Positions 48,341 through 64,000 of a DNA stretch of 64,000 nucleotides are shown piece by piece. Origin of the DNA: Oscheius sp. JU75 (taxonomy: Eukaryota; Nematoda; Chromadorea; Rhabditida; Rhabditidae); the NCBI GenBank assembly GCA_037178855.1, contig JASJZC010000006.1, positions 3,720,001 to 3,784,000 on the forward strand, given 5' to 3'. The notes under the pieces were generated by a model. The model saw only the letters and a list, made by a program, of their open reading frames with translations. It ran no database searches and had not been told where the DNA came from. Both the position numbers and the translations under genes were made by a program. How positions within the stretch are numbered: the stretch's first letter is position 1; each line of letters opens with the position of its first letter.

Positions 48341-50248
48341 ATGTCTGAGAGTAGGTTCCTCTTTTATTCGGCTCTTATATATCTTTTCAGTTGTTCTAGT
48401 GACAGGAGCCAGTGGCTATGTGGCTCTTCACTGTGTGAATGAGCTTCTCCAAAGAGGGTATAGAGTTCGAGGAACAGTTAGAAGCACAACGAATCAGGCA
48501 AAGGTTGGTCTTGAAGGGAGAGTTTTGTATCAAAAGCATTCAGGTAGCTCCGCTCCTGCGCCTTCCCTTCGCAGAGGAGCGATTGGAACTCGTCGAAGCA
48601 GATCTGCTGGTTCCGGACAACTGGAAAGAGTGAGTCTTTGAAAAAGACTCACTCTTTCCAGTTGACCCAACTGACCCACGCACCTTTAAGAGTCATCTCC
48701 GGCTGTGACTACATTCTTCACGTGGCCTCTCCTTGGCCAATTGTTGCTGATGCCTCGACCGTCAAAACAGCCATCGAAGGAACTTTGAATGTTCTTCGTG
48801 CTGCCGCCAAGTGTCCCGAGGTAAAGAAGGTTGTTCTCACAAGCAGTTGTGCAGCTGTCAATGGTAAGAGAAGGGTACAAAGTGAGTACTGAAAGTTTCA
48901 GACGGCCATAAGAACAGTTCTCGCGTTTTTGACGAAACCTGCTGGACCAATCTGGAGAGCAAATCAGTCGAGTACTACGCTCGATCGAAGACCCTGGCCG
49001 AAAAGTCTGCCTGGAACTATTGGAAGAGTCTCGGATCTGATCGGTTCGCCCTCACTGTCCTGAACCCGACTTTTGTTACTGGACCAGTCCTCTCAAGCTG
49101 TGAACACGGCAGTGCTACGGTATTCCCAAATCAAATGAAAACAATGAAACCCTCTCAGATTGTCTCCCGAATGATGGACTGGAGAACTTATCTCGCTGCT
49201 CCGAAGGTCAGTCTCGGAGTTGTCGATGTTCGAGACGTTGCCGTAGCTCATGCCGAGGCTCTGAAGAGGCCAGAAACAGACGGAGAGAGGATCCTGATCA
49301 CTAGTCAGCCGTCTGTCTGGATGAGAGACTGGACTCGTTGGCTAGCCGAGGAGTTTGCTCCTCTGGGATACTACATTAGTCCTATCCAGTCACCAACCTG
49401 GGTCTTCCGACTGTATTCCGCCACAAAGATCGATCCTCAAGCCTGTTCCGTCGGTCACAGAGTTGGTCCTCTTCTGAGGTTTGACAACTCAAAGGTACTT
49501 TTTGCATTCTGTAATTTTTTTGATACACGGACGCAATTTCAAAAAGTTCTCGTTTTTTTTTGTTTTAGCAGAAAGAGCATAATTAGAAGAAACAAAGTTG
49601 AACCTTTGCTAAGGTTTTGGAGCAACAAAAAAGTTCACATTGCAATCGAGCTGTAGGAGACTCGTGGTTTACGCTCCTGGCGGAGCGACTCACATTAACA
49701 GTGCTAATTTTGCAACTTGTACTGTCCTGATTTGCCTCGTCAACTTTAATCCTATCATTACAATATGCAGAAGGCGTCCGTCTGCGACACAAGTCAAATC
49801 CAATCTGGGATAATATTTGACAATGTTTTTGGCCTTTTCTGTCAAGTTACTTCAGATTAGAATTGACTTGTTTCACAGGTGCCTCTTGAAAATTGTAAAG
49901 ATAGGACACTATAATCAAAAATACTTAGGAATTGCGTCCGTGTATCAGCAAATTATCTTATTCTTATCCCCTATGGGGGCCTGATGACAGTACAGTATCT
50001 GATAACGTTATTGGTCCGGGAAACCATAAGGAAAATGTACTGACAGAGACTGGGGTAGAAAGGAACATATCAACACATTTACTAGGAACACTCTGTATAT
50101 AGTGGTTTTCCAGAGCATTCGCCTCCTGGACATGAAATATCGAAGTCCCCGCGAGTCCCTCGTCGAGATGGTCTACAGTATGATGTCAGAAGGAATGGTA
50201 AAATCGACAAAGAAGGCCGTTACGAAGATTTCCGAACTCAAATGTTGA
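48341..50248 (+). CDS. NAD(P)-dependent reductase, extended SDR, dihydroflavonol-reductase-like
   Basis: Rossmann-fold oxidoreductase of the dihydroflavonol 4-reductase/cinnamoyl-CoA reductase/methylglyoxal reductase group; substrate unknown. Exons 48341-48350, 48391-48503, 48544-48629, 48691-48863, 48902-49494, 50114-50248; 369 aa. The cofactor motif is VTGASGYVA (residues 7-15). The catalytic Tyr-x-x-x-Lys is Y153 ARS K157, with HVASPWP and VLTSSCAAVNG before it and LNPTFVTGPVL after. The first exon holds only three and a third codons. The donor of exon 3 lies in the arm of a perfect hairpin (48619-48663), and the last intron (49495-50113) carries a short inverted-repeat element. AATAAA at 50310-50315. 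Confidence 0.92.
48619..48663. repeat. Perfect 21-bp inverted repeat across a 5' splice site
   Basis: Left arm 48619-48639 and right arm 48643-48663 are exact reverse complements with a 3-base GAA loop. The exon 3 donor GT is at 48630-48631, in the middle of the left arm. In RNA it would form a long hairpin that buries the donor. Confidence 0.9.
49521..49947. mobile_element. MITE-like element in a reductase intron
   Basis: Exact 18-bp terminal inverted repeats at 49521-49538 and 49930-49947 (TGATACACGGACGCAATT and its complement) bound about 427 bp with no long open frame. If TA dinucleotides inside the repeats are the duplicated target site, this would fit the Tc1/mariner group (inference). 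The element accounts for most of the unusually long intron 49495-50113. Confidence 0.6.
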
Positions 50249-50309
50249 TTCACCTCCTATGGACGAATTCTATGTCGAAAATATAATAATTTCTGTATCT
50301 AATGTGCCG

Positions 50310-50315
50310 AATAAA
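50310..50315 (+). terminator. Poly(A) signal of the reductase gene
   Basis: AATAAA 62 bases after the stop codon and 153 bases before the start of the next gene on the same strand. Confidence 0.6.
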
Positions 50316-50467
50316 GGTCTCTACCTCAGTCCGTCTTTCTTAATTGGAACGGGCAGCTGGCTGTCCATCAGGGTGTCCATAGCAACGGACTGACCAGTCC
50401 GGCTCTTTATATTTACTGACGTCTTGTTTATTCCCCCTCTACGTCAATATCTGTTTTTTTCCAGGAA

Positions 50468-52932
50468 ATGAAATTGTACCCTCCAACGAAAACGGGTAAT
50501 TTGGTCGTGCGAGGACGGTCTGTGGCGGACCCGAACCCACGGCGTCCATTGACCACCACCATCAAGAGAACTGGTAGCATTGGGAATCTGCCGAAATCTG
50601 TCATCCCTGCTCAACAGAGGTAATCTTATATTACTTCTTTTAATCAGTTTACCCAGAACGTTATGCCATTGTCCGGACTCGAAAGAGCCACTGAATGCGA
50701 AGGAACAGTACACAAAGAGTCTGGAGCAGCAGGTCCAGTTGCTTGAACTCGAGAATATGTTCCTGAAAAAGGATCAGGAACATCGACCAACAGAACACGG
50801 GACCATCCATGCTAGAGGGAATGAAGTATCCTTGAACGGGAAAGACTGGTGTCGACTGCCTGACTTTCATCCAAATCTGGAGAGGATCATTCACGATAGG
50901 ATCTCTAGAAGTGATATGGGCAGTACGAGGAGGACTGTCGAACAGCCGGTGATTGAGAAAATGAGCAGGATATCTGGGAGAGACAGTGGAAGATCATCGC
51001 AGATCTTCATTCCCGATGATCGGAAGGTAGACACGGCTCTTCTTCAACAACTAGAGGAGAAGAATCAGGTACTGAGAAGACATTTTGGTAACCAACTGAT
51101 GGATTTAGGAGTTGGGAATCTTGTCCGAACGTCTAATGGAACAGAGCAGAGTTTCAAAAGCATACGAAGAAAAGATTGGTCAACTCCAGATGCGTCTTCG
51201 AGAGGCAGAGTCGGATCTGAGCTCGAGATCAGGTAAATCATTTACAATTACCATTTGCCGACTGCTCAGACAGAAGCTGGACATTACAGTCCTCTAAAAT
51301 AGTTCGTTATGGGACCAAATATCATTCTTTGACGTTGAATGTTTTGTCAAAAAGTTTCAAATCTCACTGGATCTATAAGTGTAACGTCTGGGTAATTAGT
51401 TGAGTAGCTAATGCTAAACAGCCAGTGAGTCCCACAACGAAGATTTTCAAACGACTGACAATAAGGTCAAGTTTCTTCGCTTTTTGAACTCTTAACTGGA
51501 CTAGTCTTATAATGTTTTCAGAAGCCGACACTCGAGACAAAAGAGCAATGATTGAGGAGATGTTAGAGCTGCAGAGGAGACTGGACGATCTGACTCCCAC
51601 GTTGGCCGAGAAAGAGAACAGGATATCGAGGGTAGAAAATGAGCGAGATGCTCTTGTCTCTAAACTACGCTCTGCCAACAACGAAGTGGCTACCTTCAAG
51701 GTAGGATCACTATTTAATCACACTCTCTTTCTCGTTTCAGCTCCAAATGTCCGAGAGTAGACAAGAGGAGAAGCTACGCGATGAGAGGGAGTCCTCAATG
51801 AGACAGGAGAACGAAAGGTTGAAGAAAAACTCGGAAGAGATCAAAATCAAGTTAACGGAGAAAACAAGAAACTTGGAGGATGCTATGGTAGGGGATGGAA
51901 CAACAATCGTAACCAATTCCTTAGGTAGAGGTCCAGATGCTCCAGAGACAGCTGAAAGAGGAGCAGTTGAGAAGGTCTAATGACAACAGACTCGTCCAGC
52001 AGGTAGGTTCTACACCAAATTTTCATAAGAATAAATTCAGATGTCCGAGGAGAACACTCGCCTGATCCAAGAAAACTCAAGAATCACCACCGATGTGGCC
52101 AAGATGGAATACGAGTTGAGTAGATGGAAGGAAGAGAGCGCAAAGAGCAGAAGATCCGGCTTCGATGAGGAGCAGATGGTCGAGGTTTGTGAGATTCTCT
52201 TGCTTTAGCTCCTGTTTCAAGCTCCGCCTAAATGTCAAGGCACATCAGACCACCATTGGGATCCTAGAGGAGAGATTGAAGGCCTCTCAATCGAGATGCA
52301 ATGCCCTGGAGGGAGAAGTAAGCTATAAAACTGTAATCATAGGCAATAGTTCAGTTGGGAGGCAGATGGGAAGCCGAGGAGGCGATCCAGAACGAAAGAA
52401 GTCGAACCCAAAAGGAACTGGAGGCTCTGGAAGCCCTCTCCAAGTCCCTTTCGAACGAGAACAAAAGTCTCCGGGAGGAGAAAATTCTTCTTGGGGACAA
52501 GGTTGACGGGCTGAAAAGGAAGATAAATTCTCGAGACTTCCAAATCAAGAATCTGGAAGAGGAAATGGCAGACATGGAGAGGAAACACGTGAATGATATC
52601 AAAAAGGCTGATGAGGGATCTAGGGCCAATAGTCAAAGGTAGCCCCCTTTTTGTGGTCCGAAAAAACAGATTTCAGGGCTCTCGAGCTAGAGGAGCTGTC
52701 AAGAAGAATCCGAGAGCTTTCCGAGTCTCTGCCTTCAGAATCGAGACGGTCAGCCTTTCAGAGCTCATCCATCCAGACCTCAGAACAGCAATTCGAGCAC
52801 AAAGAACACAGAGAATCGAGAACAGAGCCTTCTCCTTTCGAACGACTCCCATTCCGCTCGGGACATCCTCCAACTATTCCGGAGGAGCCTGAGCTGTCAT
52901 GCGGAAGTATGGAGCGATTCATGAGGAGCTGA
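50468..52932 (+). CDS. Coiled-coil protein, 620 aa
   Basis: Not assigned to a named family. Exons 50468-50619, 50648-51068, 51109-51232, 51522-51700, 51741-51887, 51925-52002, 52041-52184, 52240-52317, 52355-52638, 52677-52932. The basic N-terminus (about 1-55) is followed by KEQYTKSLEQQVQLLELENM, then a spacer with no coil, then nearly continuous Glu/Lys/Leu heptads from about residue 180 to 540 and a Ser/Pro-rich tail ending MERFMRS. Several exons (78, 78, 144, 147 nt) start and end in phase 0, so exon skipping would keep frame. It is likely structural or cytoskeletal. It begins 220 bp after the reductase stop with a 3' splice site 3 bases before the ATG. Confidence 0.82.
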
Positions 52933-55264
52933 CAGATGTTTTTCATTGCTGTCTTCTAGTCATAAGTTAATTAAAGTCTATTCTCTAACCAATGGCTTGT
53001 ATCGTATGCTGGCAATGGGTCGGGTCTGATCCCCACATTCGATGGTCTGATGGATGACGACTGCAAGAGAACTAGGCTTTGAAAAAAAAGAAGACTTGAA
53101 ACATCGAATATTGCGGAGACAGGCACAAGTGAGGTGAGCCAGCAGCCGAGGTGATGCGAGCTCGAGAGCCGGCAGCCAAGGCAACATGACGAGGAACAGT
53201 CAAAACGAAAGGAGAGCAAGAGCCTGAATAAAAAGTTTGACGGGCCCGAATTTGCCCTCAAGCTAGAGACTGAGTGTTCAGATCTGGGCTGCTCGGGACT
53301 ACCCCAGATCCTAGTCTCTCGAAACGAAAGAAAGGAGGTGGGAGAGTCAGTACAAAAGATTTGATTCGGGTAGACTACATCTTTCTTTACTAAAGCGCAG
53401 TGGTGTCCGTCCGTCTGTCTGTCATGGTGTCCGCACAATTGCATGTCAACACTAATACCCAAAAATTCTGACAAGCCATTTCATGTCAAGCGACAAGGTG
53501 AAAAGTCGAATGTGGGGGCAACTTTCGTTACTAGGGAAGCGGCGAAGGCGCCTGTTATCAATACTAAGCCAAGACCAAACGGGCTGCAAAGCTGCCATCG
53601 GCAGCTGGTGAAAGAAAAAAGCAACGTGAACTGGATAGAAGTGTAAAGGGAGCTGCCTTCCGGAGCAGCAACAAGCGTCCAGGTAAGAGCAATTAGAAGC
53701 AAAATGTCCTTTCAGGAGTTATTTTTGACAAGTCACGTTTTTGGAAACTTTTCTTTCATGTGGCGCCTAGTCCAAATTTCACTTCTGAATTGCATTAAAG
53801 CAGAGTTTTCGCTGGGGAAAGACTGTTTACAGTAGAAGTCCGACCGAAATTTCAGCGATCTAGTTTTGCAGGGCTTTTTTATTGCTGTTGCTGAACTATT
53901 GGTACGCTATCTCTTCACGACTTCAGTTGTCGTTTCTCGATCATAGAATCTTCGTGCTTTCTTGTCTCAGACTTCGTATATATATTCATTTATACATTCA
54001 TTTCTGTCTTGTAATCTGACCCGCTTACCATCTCCGGTAGCACATTTCACCAGATAAAATCAGCTTGTTTTGCTGCCACTACCGAGGCCTTTTAGTGACT
54101 CTGTTAGCTAAAAAAAAAACTACCAAACGTTTGCTATGGAGACCTTCTAGAGAAGAGAAAGTGAGTGAAACTTAACCGTTCGCCTTTTGACTCTCCTCAG
54201 CATCCCATTCTCCCTAAGTGGCCTCTCACATCGCCGGTTTCTGCCGAGCAGTACCGGTTTGCTCGAGTGTTTTCTCACATTCTGAAGTCTTATTGGCCTC
54301 CAACAGGGAGGGTGATAGGTTACTACTACTACTGCTTGGTGGCGTTCCTTTCTATCCTCTTTCTCTTCACTGTAACCAGTCTCAACACAATCCCCACCCA
54401 CACCCCTCTCTCTGCCCATTACAGCTGCCAGCCGTGACCTCTACAGATCTGGCAGGCAGCCGGTTAGAAGTCCCTGTCTATTATTATGCCCCCTTTCACT
54501 TTCTAAGGTCATTCACCCCTTGGGCGATCCGTTTCTTTACTGTTGTTCTCCTGCCTCTTAAGCTGCCAGCGAAGATTTTCGGTCCATCGACAGATGTCTC
54601 TCTCCTTCCCTAAAGCGGGTACTTCTCTCCCTCTGTCTATTTCCCCCACTATCGCCTAAGGCAATCGGCTCGCGGAACGGGCCCCAAAACAGAGAAGTCC
54701 CGATAGAATCTCCGACGTCAAAAAGACATTCCACTTCTTCTCTCTTCATAACAACAGTGGGGTTCCTTTCGGCTTACCTTTGACCCTCTCCATAATCGTC
54801 TTTGTGGTTCCAATCCATTGAAAGTCTTGTCAACAATAGGCTAAAAAAGCTGTCCTTATCGCGACCAACTGCGTCTTGAACGGGGCAACTTTTGCAAACT
54901 TGGGTCTGACCATGGGAATTGTTGAAGTTCGTCGAGTCCAAAGGAGAGAGACATTCCGGAGAAGAAAACCATAACCTGTGATGCTCCCTTGATATCAACC
55001 AGTTTCTCTTTTTCGAAATTCTTCACAGTCTATTTCTGTACTCTTCGCACTGGTAATAGGTTCAAATTAACTTTCGAAAACACTTGAGAAATCCTCAGGT
55101 CCAAACAAAAACAACTTGAGTCCTTCTTTAGAGTGCTTCTTCCTGTTTGTTCCCGACCACTCAGCCTTGAAAGAGTCGCAAGAAACAGTTGTCTTCAAAA
55201 CTGGATTTTTCGTTCGAACACCACACCTGTTTCCCCTTTACACCCTAAAGACCATTCTTTCAGA
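52933..55264. other. No recognisable gene
   Basis: About 2.3 kb. Open frames such as 52971-53474 (minus) and 54218-54613 (plus) show no motifs and no splice partners. A short GTCC/GTCT-rich repeat patch lies near 53404-53432. A 3' splice site (TTCTTTCAG) ends one base before the next ATG. Confidence 0.5.
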
Positions 55265-57080
55265 ATGAGCCTGGTCGAGCCGTCGGCTGGGCTTTTCGAC
55301 ACTGGTGTGGAACTGGATGTCGTGGAGCGAGGTCTCCGACGAGCACTGGGCACAACCAAGCGGTGTGGACAGAACAAGACGATCACGAGGATTGGCGAAA
55401 ACCAGGGATTCTTCTCCCGTGTTGGACTCTTACAGTGCAATTGGCCCGAAGGCACAAATCTGCCCAATCATGTCGTGGTGAAGGTAAGCCGAGAGATAAG
55501 CGGATCCCGACGATCCAATTGGGTTCAGATTACCACACTGCTGAACACGATTGCCATGAACCAACGAGGGAAGAGGGAGATTACCAAAAAAGACAAACAG
55601 ACTTGGAGTGGCAAGGCAATGAAGCTCAGAAAGGTATGGGACATTTTTAGTCCTTTGAAAACAGAGATTCAGTGGCACAACAATGAGATCCTCTTCTACG
55701 ACGCCATCCAGAAGATCTCCTGCCTTGACATTCTTCCTCGCATGTACTGTGGGCGGAAGTTTGATGAGGAGAACCAAGACATCGGCTTTGTTTGTATGGA
55801 ATATGCTGAGAGCTGTCACATCAAACACATCTATGAAAATCTGTGTGCGAAGGAGGTCGAGCAGGCTTTGGTCTCCTTGGCTGAGATTCAAAGTGTGATG
55901 GACAAGGTTCCCGAGAAGCAGAGAGAAGTCTTCACTGTCTCGGCCTACGAGGAACTGTATGCAGATATTCTCAGCCCAGATGTGAGTTTCTCTCGCTTAT
56001 TACGACTTCCTTTAGGTTCTTTCCTTCCGTCTTTCGGAACTCGAAAGCCTTGACCCTTCCCTTTCTGGTCTCATCTCTCAAATAGACGTCGAGGGGAGCA
56101 AGTTGCCTTCCGTCAAGCTTCCGAAAAAAATACACGAGGATTTAGGTGAGTGATTCTGATGTAAACACGACAAATAGTTTCAGGAATGGAAGCAGTCTTT
56201 GTGAACGGAGACATGTACAGTCCGAACCTACTCTGGAAGACTGACGAGAATGGAGAGGCTCAGTTACACAAGATAATTGATTGGCAGGTATGAGAACACA
56301 CGATTGATATCAGTATCGGTGAGGATTGTCTCGTTCCCGATACAGTACGGATGGATCTTTGACTGGTTCTTGAGACGGGCTTGGGTAATCTGTTTACCTA
56401 ATCGGTATTGAAGAAATTTCTCCGGTTGTCCAGACAGTACAGATGGAATTTTGCCTATCTGCCGATCCTAGATGGCGATAATTTGTTTAACTACCGAGAC
56501 AGTATGGTAGCCAGGTTGTCAAAACATCTGAGAGTTTTGTGTCTCTTTCGAAACATGTGTCTGTTCAAAGAGACCGTTTTCAGTTCTGTCACTACGGCTG
56601 TCCAGCCGAGGACATTGTTCGCTTCCTCATCAGTTCCACTTCGACCGAAGACCGTCGAGCTAACTGGGAGAGATGGCTTGGTCTATACCACAAGGAGATT
56701 TCAAATCGGATGGAAGTGGCTCCCTTTTCCTTAGCCCAGGTATGTTTGCCACAATGTTTCGAATTTATCTAGGGCATCAGGGAACAGTCTCTTAGGGTTT
56801 GCTCTATTGGTAAACAAACATTCGGAACGGCCTACTAATCAGAGACAGTTCACGTCATCTGAACTTTGTCCCAAACCGCGAATTTCAGCTTACTGCCGCC
56901 TATCGTCAGCTATTCACTCTGGCCGCATTGGCATTCCTCGGAACCGTTCCCGAGGTCTACAGAGCAGCTTCCCAGAACTGTCCGGAAGATGAGGGAAAGA
57001 AGAGACGACAGACGATGGCGGCGAAAGTTCGAGGAATTCTGGAAGATATTCTGGACTACGATAACAGAAAGTGTGGTTAG
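55265..57080 (+). CDS. CHK kinase-like protein (DUF1679/EcKinase group)
   Basis: Protein-kinase-fold small-molecule kinase family, expanded in nematodes and insects; insect members phosphorylate ecdysteroids, but the substrate here is unknown. Exons 55265-55483, 55529-55633, 55673-55981, 56016-56145, 56184-56287, 56584-56739, 56889-57080; 404 aa. Family signs: WHNNEILFYDAI, the catalytic-loop region VFVNGDMYSPNLLW (259-272), HKIIDWQ ending at 289, and GCPAEDIVRFL. The usual HGD of the catalytic loop reads NGD here; Asp264 and Asn269 are kept. Introns 55484-55528 and 55634-55672 are multiples of three with no stop, so retained forms would stay in frame. AATAAA at 57130-57135. Confidence 0.87.
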
Positions 57081-57129
57081 ATTGGATACCTGTACAAAGA
57101 ACTTGCTTGTACATAGTGATCACATAACT

Positions 57130-57135
57130 AATAAA
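57130..57135 (+). terminator. Poly(A) signal of the CHK-like kinase gene
   Basis: AATAAA 49 bases after the stop codon. Confidence 0.6.
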
Positions 57136-57476
57136 ATAGTTTTTTCGTCTAAAAGAAGCTGAACTTCGTGGACAGAGGGGATTTTATCCACTTTGTCTTC
57201 CGCCACACTCCTTATCACAGCTCCCACAATCGATAGTAGCCCAAAGGTACAACACCATTCATTAGAAGCTGTTTACCGACCCCGGTCTTCATCTTCTCCC
57301 TTGTGACCTTATCGTGTTATCTCTCAGAGCGAGTCTCCACCCTCGACCTTTCATTAGCATAGAGAGACCAAGAAAGAGACAGGACTCTGTCTGACAGACC
57401 CCTTATCACTCTTTATCTCTGATTCCTTCATTCGTCTACACCTTTTTTTCGGTTTATGCGGTCAAACTGAATCCGT
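57136..57476. other. Spacer before the MRP gene
   Basis: Upstream region of the ABC transporter. No clear 3' splice site immediately before its ATG, unlike most other genes here. No promoter motif assigned. Confidence 0.45.
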
Positions 57477-63994
<6,518 letters not shown>

Positions 63995-64000
63995 TCGCAT

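Noticed and set aside
53404-53432. GTCC/GTCT repeat patch as a CRISPR-like or satellite array
   Set aside because: Too short and irregular, with no spacers.
55133-56053. Single 306-codon open frame as the CHK kinase
   Set aside because: It runs through two introns that happen to be multiples of three and starts before the 3' splice site next to the ATG at 55265; it also misses the catalytic half of the protein.

Overview
This is a gene-dense stretch of a small-genome animal, most likely a nematode (inference; a tardigrade or another compact invertebrate is not excluded). Genes are split by about 130 inferred introns, mostly 31-60 bp, with T-rich TTTCAG-type acceptors. Nearly every coding start lies just downstream of a 3' splice site, which is what spliced-leader trans-splicing or short 5'-UTR introns would leave. 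UNC-93-like transporters, a CHK/DUF1679 kinase-like protein and PMP3 proteolipids fit a nematode-like gene set. For almost every gene the exon chain was built by hand, and the exon lengths sum to an exact multiple of three with consistent phases. N-terminal and UTR exons are the least certain parts.

Layout. 0-2.5 kb has no recognisable gene. 2.5-10.3 kb (-) is a TSC22/bunched gene with a long form and an internal-promoter short form. 10.9-13 kb holds two PMP3-type proteolipid genes (-) around an intron-containing histone H3 (+). 13.6-14.2 kb (-) is TRAPPC2/sedlin. 14.5-17.2 kb (+) is ELP4 followed after 120 bp by the mitochondrial GTPase MTG1, a likely operon. 17.3-20.4 kb (-) is an RRM/RS protein with a periphilin/Lge1-like C-terminus. 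21.3-23.4 and 24.6-26.7 kb (-) are two UNC-93-like transporters. About 6.4 kb without a convincing gene follows. 33.1-35.3 kb (+) is a third UNC-93-like gene, then a C2HC zinc-finger protein (35.7-36.4 kb) and an unrecognised 737-aa protein (37.0-39.5 kb). Two tandem Mpv17-family genes (40.6-42.9 kb) precede folylpolyglutamate synthase (43.2-46.0 kb). After a 2.4 kb gap come an extended-SDR reductase (48.3-50.2 kb) and a coiled-coil protein (50.5-52.9 kb). After a 2.3 kb gap come a CHK-like kinase (55.3-57.1 kb) and a complete MRP/ABCC transporter (57.5-64.0 kb).

The genes are mostly unrelated housekeeping functions: vesicle tethering, tRNA modification, mitochondrial ribosome assembly, folate retention, chromatin, conjugate export and membrane transport. 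No viral, plasmid or CRISPR material was seen. The most interesting signals are two alternative 3' ends on a PMP3 gene, an RRM-RS protein ending in a periphilin-like domain, a perfect 21-bp hairpin lying across a 5' splice site, candidate operons, three GC-AG introns and several tRNA-derived remnants inside introns.
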